Source: Prorocentrum cordatum (lineage: Eukaryota; Sar; Dinophyceae; Prorocentrales; Prorocentraceae). Taken from it: a stretch of 54,962 bases of DNA. Each line of letters begins with the position of its first letter. Position 1 is the stretch's first letter. Positions 52,605 to 54,962 of this stretch are shown here, one piece after another. The translations under genes were made by a program, and so were the position numbers. Below the pieces are notes generated by a model that was not told the origin of the DNA, ran no database searches, and worked only from the letters and a program-made list of their open reading frames with translations. Location: NCBI GenBank assembly GCA_963575745.1, contig CAUYUJ010005658.1, positions 126,001-180,962 on the forward strand. Reading direction: 5' to 3'.

Positions 52605-52620
52605 TTGCCGAAGAGTTACT
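52605..52620. repeat. Target-site duplication of LINE E3, 5' side
   Basis: TTGCCGAAGAGTTACT, perfect partner of 46078-46093. Confidence 0.97.
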
Positions 52621-52770
52621 GGCTTGATGATGGTCATGTGGATGAGCCTTCCGAGGATCAAGTGGTCAGTGCCAAGTTCCAGCGGAACGAGGAATGATTT
52701 TGGAGAGGTAGTTTTACTGACGTCATGTTCCCCAACCTTGGTTAAGCAATGTTATAAGAAAACGGTTCTG

Positions 52771-52784
52771 AGACAAAAAAAAAA
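52771..52784 (+). other. A-run, possible old retroposon tail
   Basis: A run of about 11 A on the plus strand, 45 bp upstream of the first recognisable E6 codons. It could be the tail of another plus-strand insertion or chance. Confidence 0.3.
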
Positions 52785-52829
52785 ATAGAGAGAAATGTTG
52801 GTACAAATCACGGAATCCAGGGACGAGCA

Positions 52830-54246
52830 TGTCGCGGCATTGTTGCGGGTGCCTAAAGGTCCAGTAAGTCTTCGCGCAATAAGAAAGGCTGCGTCAAGTC
52901 CTTGACCTGCGGGGCGCTGTGGACCAAGGATCGAACGATCCAGTTGGGCTACGAGCTGCCATCGCCTCAGCGCTCTCTATGCGGTCCGTTCGAGATGCGC
53001 ACACTGTAGAGAAGTGGGAGAAGAGTTGGTAGATCAGGAGATCATCGGCTCAGCGCTCGCCCTAGATTTGGAGAATGCTCAGAAACTGCTACTATACACT
53101 AAGTTGGTCTTCCAGCACCCAGCAGACCACCTACCACATCCTCGACAGAAGGGGGTATCAGAACACACCATCAGCATGAGAGCCACAGAGGGGAACCAGG
53201 AGAAGTCTCTGGGCCGGTGTTTATCGGCGGCTCTTGTTGGAGGCACCCAATCAAAGAGCTCAGCAGGGCCTCATGGGGTATGTACAGATCACCCAGGTTG
53301 GAATCTCGGGAGCCCTGTTCGATGTCGGGGCATGTCTGCGGACCTCTGGCCCAAACGCCTCAAGCAGGCGAGTTTGCGGCCCCGGGGATGACCGTCAACC
53401 ACTTGGCTGATCGAGCCCCGGGTTTGTAGAAATGTAAATAAATCGTGGATTTATGTAGTACGTCTGTCGCCGAAACGTCCTCATACAAGCGTATGCATGC
53501 AGGCATCATGCTGCTATCCCAGTCGCCTTTTTGGGGGCAGCCTTCAAAAAGTGAAGGCACACGTCACGGACGATCCTAGCCTCACGCATCACCAACGGTG
53601 GGATAAATTTGGCAATTGCGCAGCCGACATTGCTGCGAAGGCGGGAGTCACTGCTCATGCCCAAGGATATCCAGCGGAGCTGGCGGAAGTTTCAAGGCAG
53701 ATCAGGATTCGAAAGCGGTGATTCCCTTGGCGCCCCGTCTGCTGTCCCGGTGGCCCCCGTTGGACCTGACGGATTGTCCTTGGACCCGTCGGGAGCCCGA
53801 GCCCAGGGCCCAGTCCCTTCCTGGGACCACGATGCACGCCTAGGAGTGGTGTCGCAGCTACTGGCAACACGAGGTCTGTCTCAAGATCTGACGCCCTTTA
53901 CCGCATGTCCCATGTGAGCGCCTCTGTGAAGCAGGCGACGTCCCTCCAGCGGAGGGCTGCACGGGAGAGATTCTGCCTGCGTTGCAGGGAGCCGCCTCCA
54001 GAGGTCACAGACTCATTGAACTTCACTGCACAGTCGAATAGTTTTTTTGATTGTGCACGGTGCAAGGCAATCACAGGTACGTGTCCACTCAACTTACTTG
54101 CGAAGGAATGCGGGCACCAAACACGCAACAGTCTTGAGAGATGGAAGTGCAGAATTCTCAATGGCAAGCACCCCTAACGACATGGGGTGGTGCTTGATGG
54201 TTTCCCTGCTGCATGATTGTGGCAGGCGCGGTCACTGTTAAAAAAC
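52830..54246 (+). pseudogene. LINE E6, 5'-truncated: finger remnant, RNase H, C-terminal knuckle
   Basis: Plus-strand pieces follow the order of E3 ORF2b. WTKDRTIQLGYELPS (about 52920) matches WTEEKLANIGYDVPN. VFQHPADHLPHPR matches LFEHPGEQHDDFPLPR. IGGSCWRHPIKELSRASWG (53217-53275) and QTPQAGEFAA are RNase H motifs I and II, and KVKAHVTDDPSLTHHQRWDK then FGNCAADIAAKAG the last block. The C-terminal module FDCARCKAITGTC...KECG...LNGKHP (54042-54175) matches the second knuckle. Frames change several times. The copy ends near a short A6 run (54239-54246). Opposite in orientation to E3 and separate from it. Confidence 0.75.
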
Positions 54247-54295
54247 ATATCCTCCCCTCCCCCTCCTCCTCCTTCTCCTCCTTATCCCTCCTCCC

Positions 54296-54356
54296 CACGC
54301 GTCGGCGTCGGCGTCGGCGTCTGCGTCAGCGTCAGCGTCGTCGTCGTAGTCGTATG

Positions 54357-54387
<31 letters not shown>

Positions 54388-54440
54388 GGTGAGAGAGAAA
54401 GACAGAGAGAGGAAGAGACAGAGAGGGGGAGAGGGGGGGC
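54296..54440. repeat. GTC/GCGTCG, TA and GA compound microsatellite
   Basis: (GTCGGC)n, then (GTC)n, (TA)n and (GA)n blocks in series. Confidence 0.9.
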
Positions 54441-54601
54441 CCCTTGGTGGGCTCCTGGTTCGCGGGCAGCACCGCGAGGATCACCGTCCTGCGAGGGGAG
54501 GGAGCGAGACATGGCCGCGGTCGGGAGAACCTGGATCGAGGGGGGGGGAACCATCGGCCTGGAATCTCGGGTCGGACGAGAACCGCATAATGAAGGAGGG
54601 G

Positions 54602-54752
54602 GTTAACGAATCAACTCACGCAACTGGTTTTCCAGGTGCCTCCAGGCGCTGGAGGCGCCAATGCATCGAAGAACGCGACCGGTGGCAAAACCGAAACCAA
54701 CCGCATGCAGCAGATTCTGTGACCCCCCCTTTCGTCGGACCCGAGAATCGGT
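54602..54752. repeat. Dispersed hairpin repeat R2, copy 2
   Basis: Partner of 27124-27292 with the stem GCCTCCAG-GCG-CTGGAGGC (8 bp, 3-nt loop, about 54638-54656). Both copies share CTGGTTTTCC before the hairpin and CCCTTTCGTC after it. Confidence 0.6.
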
Positions 54753-54962
54753 TGGAGGAGGGAAGGGGACCAGATCCCGTCGCGCCGCGAAGAAGGTGCT
54801 TGGGCAATGTCGGGCATCTGGGGAGGCCATTGGCCGGCCATGGGACCGTCAGAAATAAATTCAGGATGAGAAGCCCGGCCCAGGGAAGCGGTGGCGAACT
54901 TGGGGGGATCCACGTTACGAAGACGTCACTACGTTGGGGGTCTGGAAGATCGGCCTGGAATC

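Noticed and set aside
1-54962. rRNA, tRNA, bacterial promoters or ribosome-binding sites
   Set aside because: No cloverleaf, 5S/16S/18S-like block or operon arrangement was recognised; the leader and LINE content indicate a eukaryotic nuclear genome, where such bacterial signals do not apply.

Overview
The window reads as nuclear DNA of a GC-rich dinoflagellate. The strongest evidence is three near-perfect copies of the dinoflagellate spliced leader (core CGTAGCCATTTTGGCTCAAG) at 6903-6923, 41328-41349 and 52583-52604, all on the minus strand. Long homopolymers, CCT/GAC/GA microsatellites and a dynamin-like exon with a possible GC donor also fit. There is no operon structure, and I found no rRNA or tRNA. 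No intact host gene was found; the window is mostly transposable elements and decayed gene copies.

LINE elements. Three full-length elements lie on the minus strand: E1 (453-6923), E4 (34156-41349) and E3 (46094-52604). Each begins exactly with the spliced leader. E1 and E3 end in an A-tract, and all three are bracketed by a 16-bp target-site duplication (TSD): perfect in E3, 15/16 in E1, 14/16 in E4. All encode ORF1 (a CxxC/CxxC zinc finger, RanBP2-like in E1 and E4, then coiled coil or Ala/Gln-rich sequence) and ORF2 (EEP endonuclease, reverse transcriptase, Cys/His finger, RNase H, C-terminal zinc knuckles). ORF2 lies +1 to ORF1 in all three, with no ATG at its start. E3 is nearly intact; a single TAG interrupts its ORF2. 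Fragments: E5 (31695-33210, plus strand, ORF1 and the very start of ORF2), E6 (52830-54246, plus strand, 3' end) and E7 (29215-30150, minus strand, another LINE lineage without RNase H).

Nested insertions. E4 sits inside a long inverted-repeat (foldback-like) unit (33865-34155 plus 41350-42810) whose arms carry a 15-bp minisatellite in opposite orientations. E4 itself is interrupted by a 1006-bp LTR-type mini-element (35901-36906): two 378-bp direct repeats around a 249-bp core, with candidate PBS and PPT and a CGAC duplication.

Helicase region. Between 9.5 and 24 kb are two direct copies, about 10.2 kb apart, of a large multidomain gene on the minus strand. Copy A (10.6-17.5 kb) has a U1-like zinc finger, a UPF1-like SF1 helicase and an unfamiliar cysteine-containing C-terminal region. 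Copy B (19.8-23.8 kb) keeps only the end of the helicase and the C-terminal region. Both are broken by stops and frameshifts. Each is followed by G-run-linked palindromes (8.3-8.75 kb and 18.99-19.07 kb).

The remainder holds three copies of a ~200-bp dispersed repeat (185, 7015, 24395), CCCAAGAGGCC-type minisatellites, two copies of a ~165-bp hairpin repeat (27124, 54602), a dynamin exon with a duplicated upstream intron segment (26099-26848), microsatellites, and stretches where I see nothing assignable.
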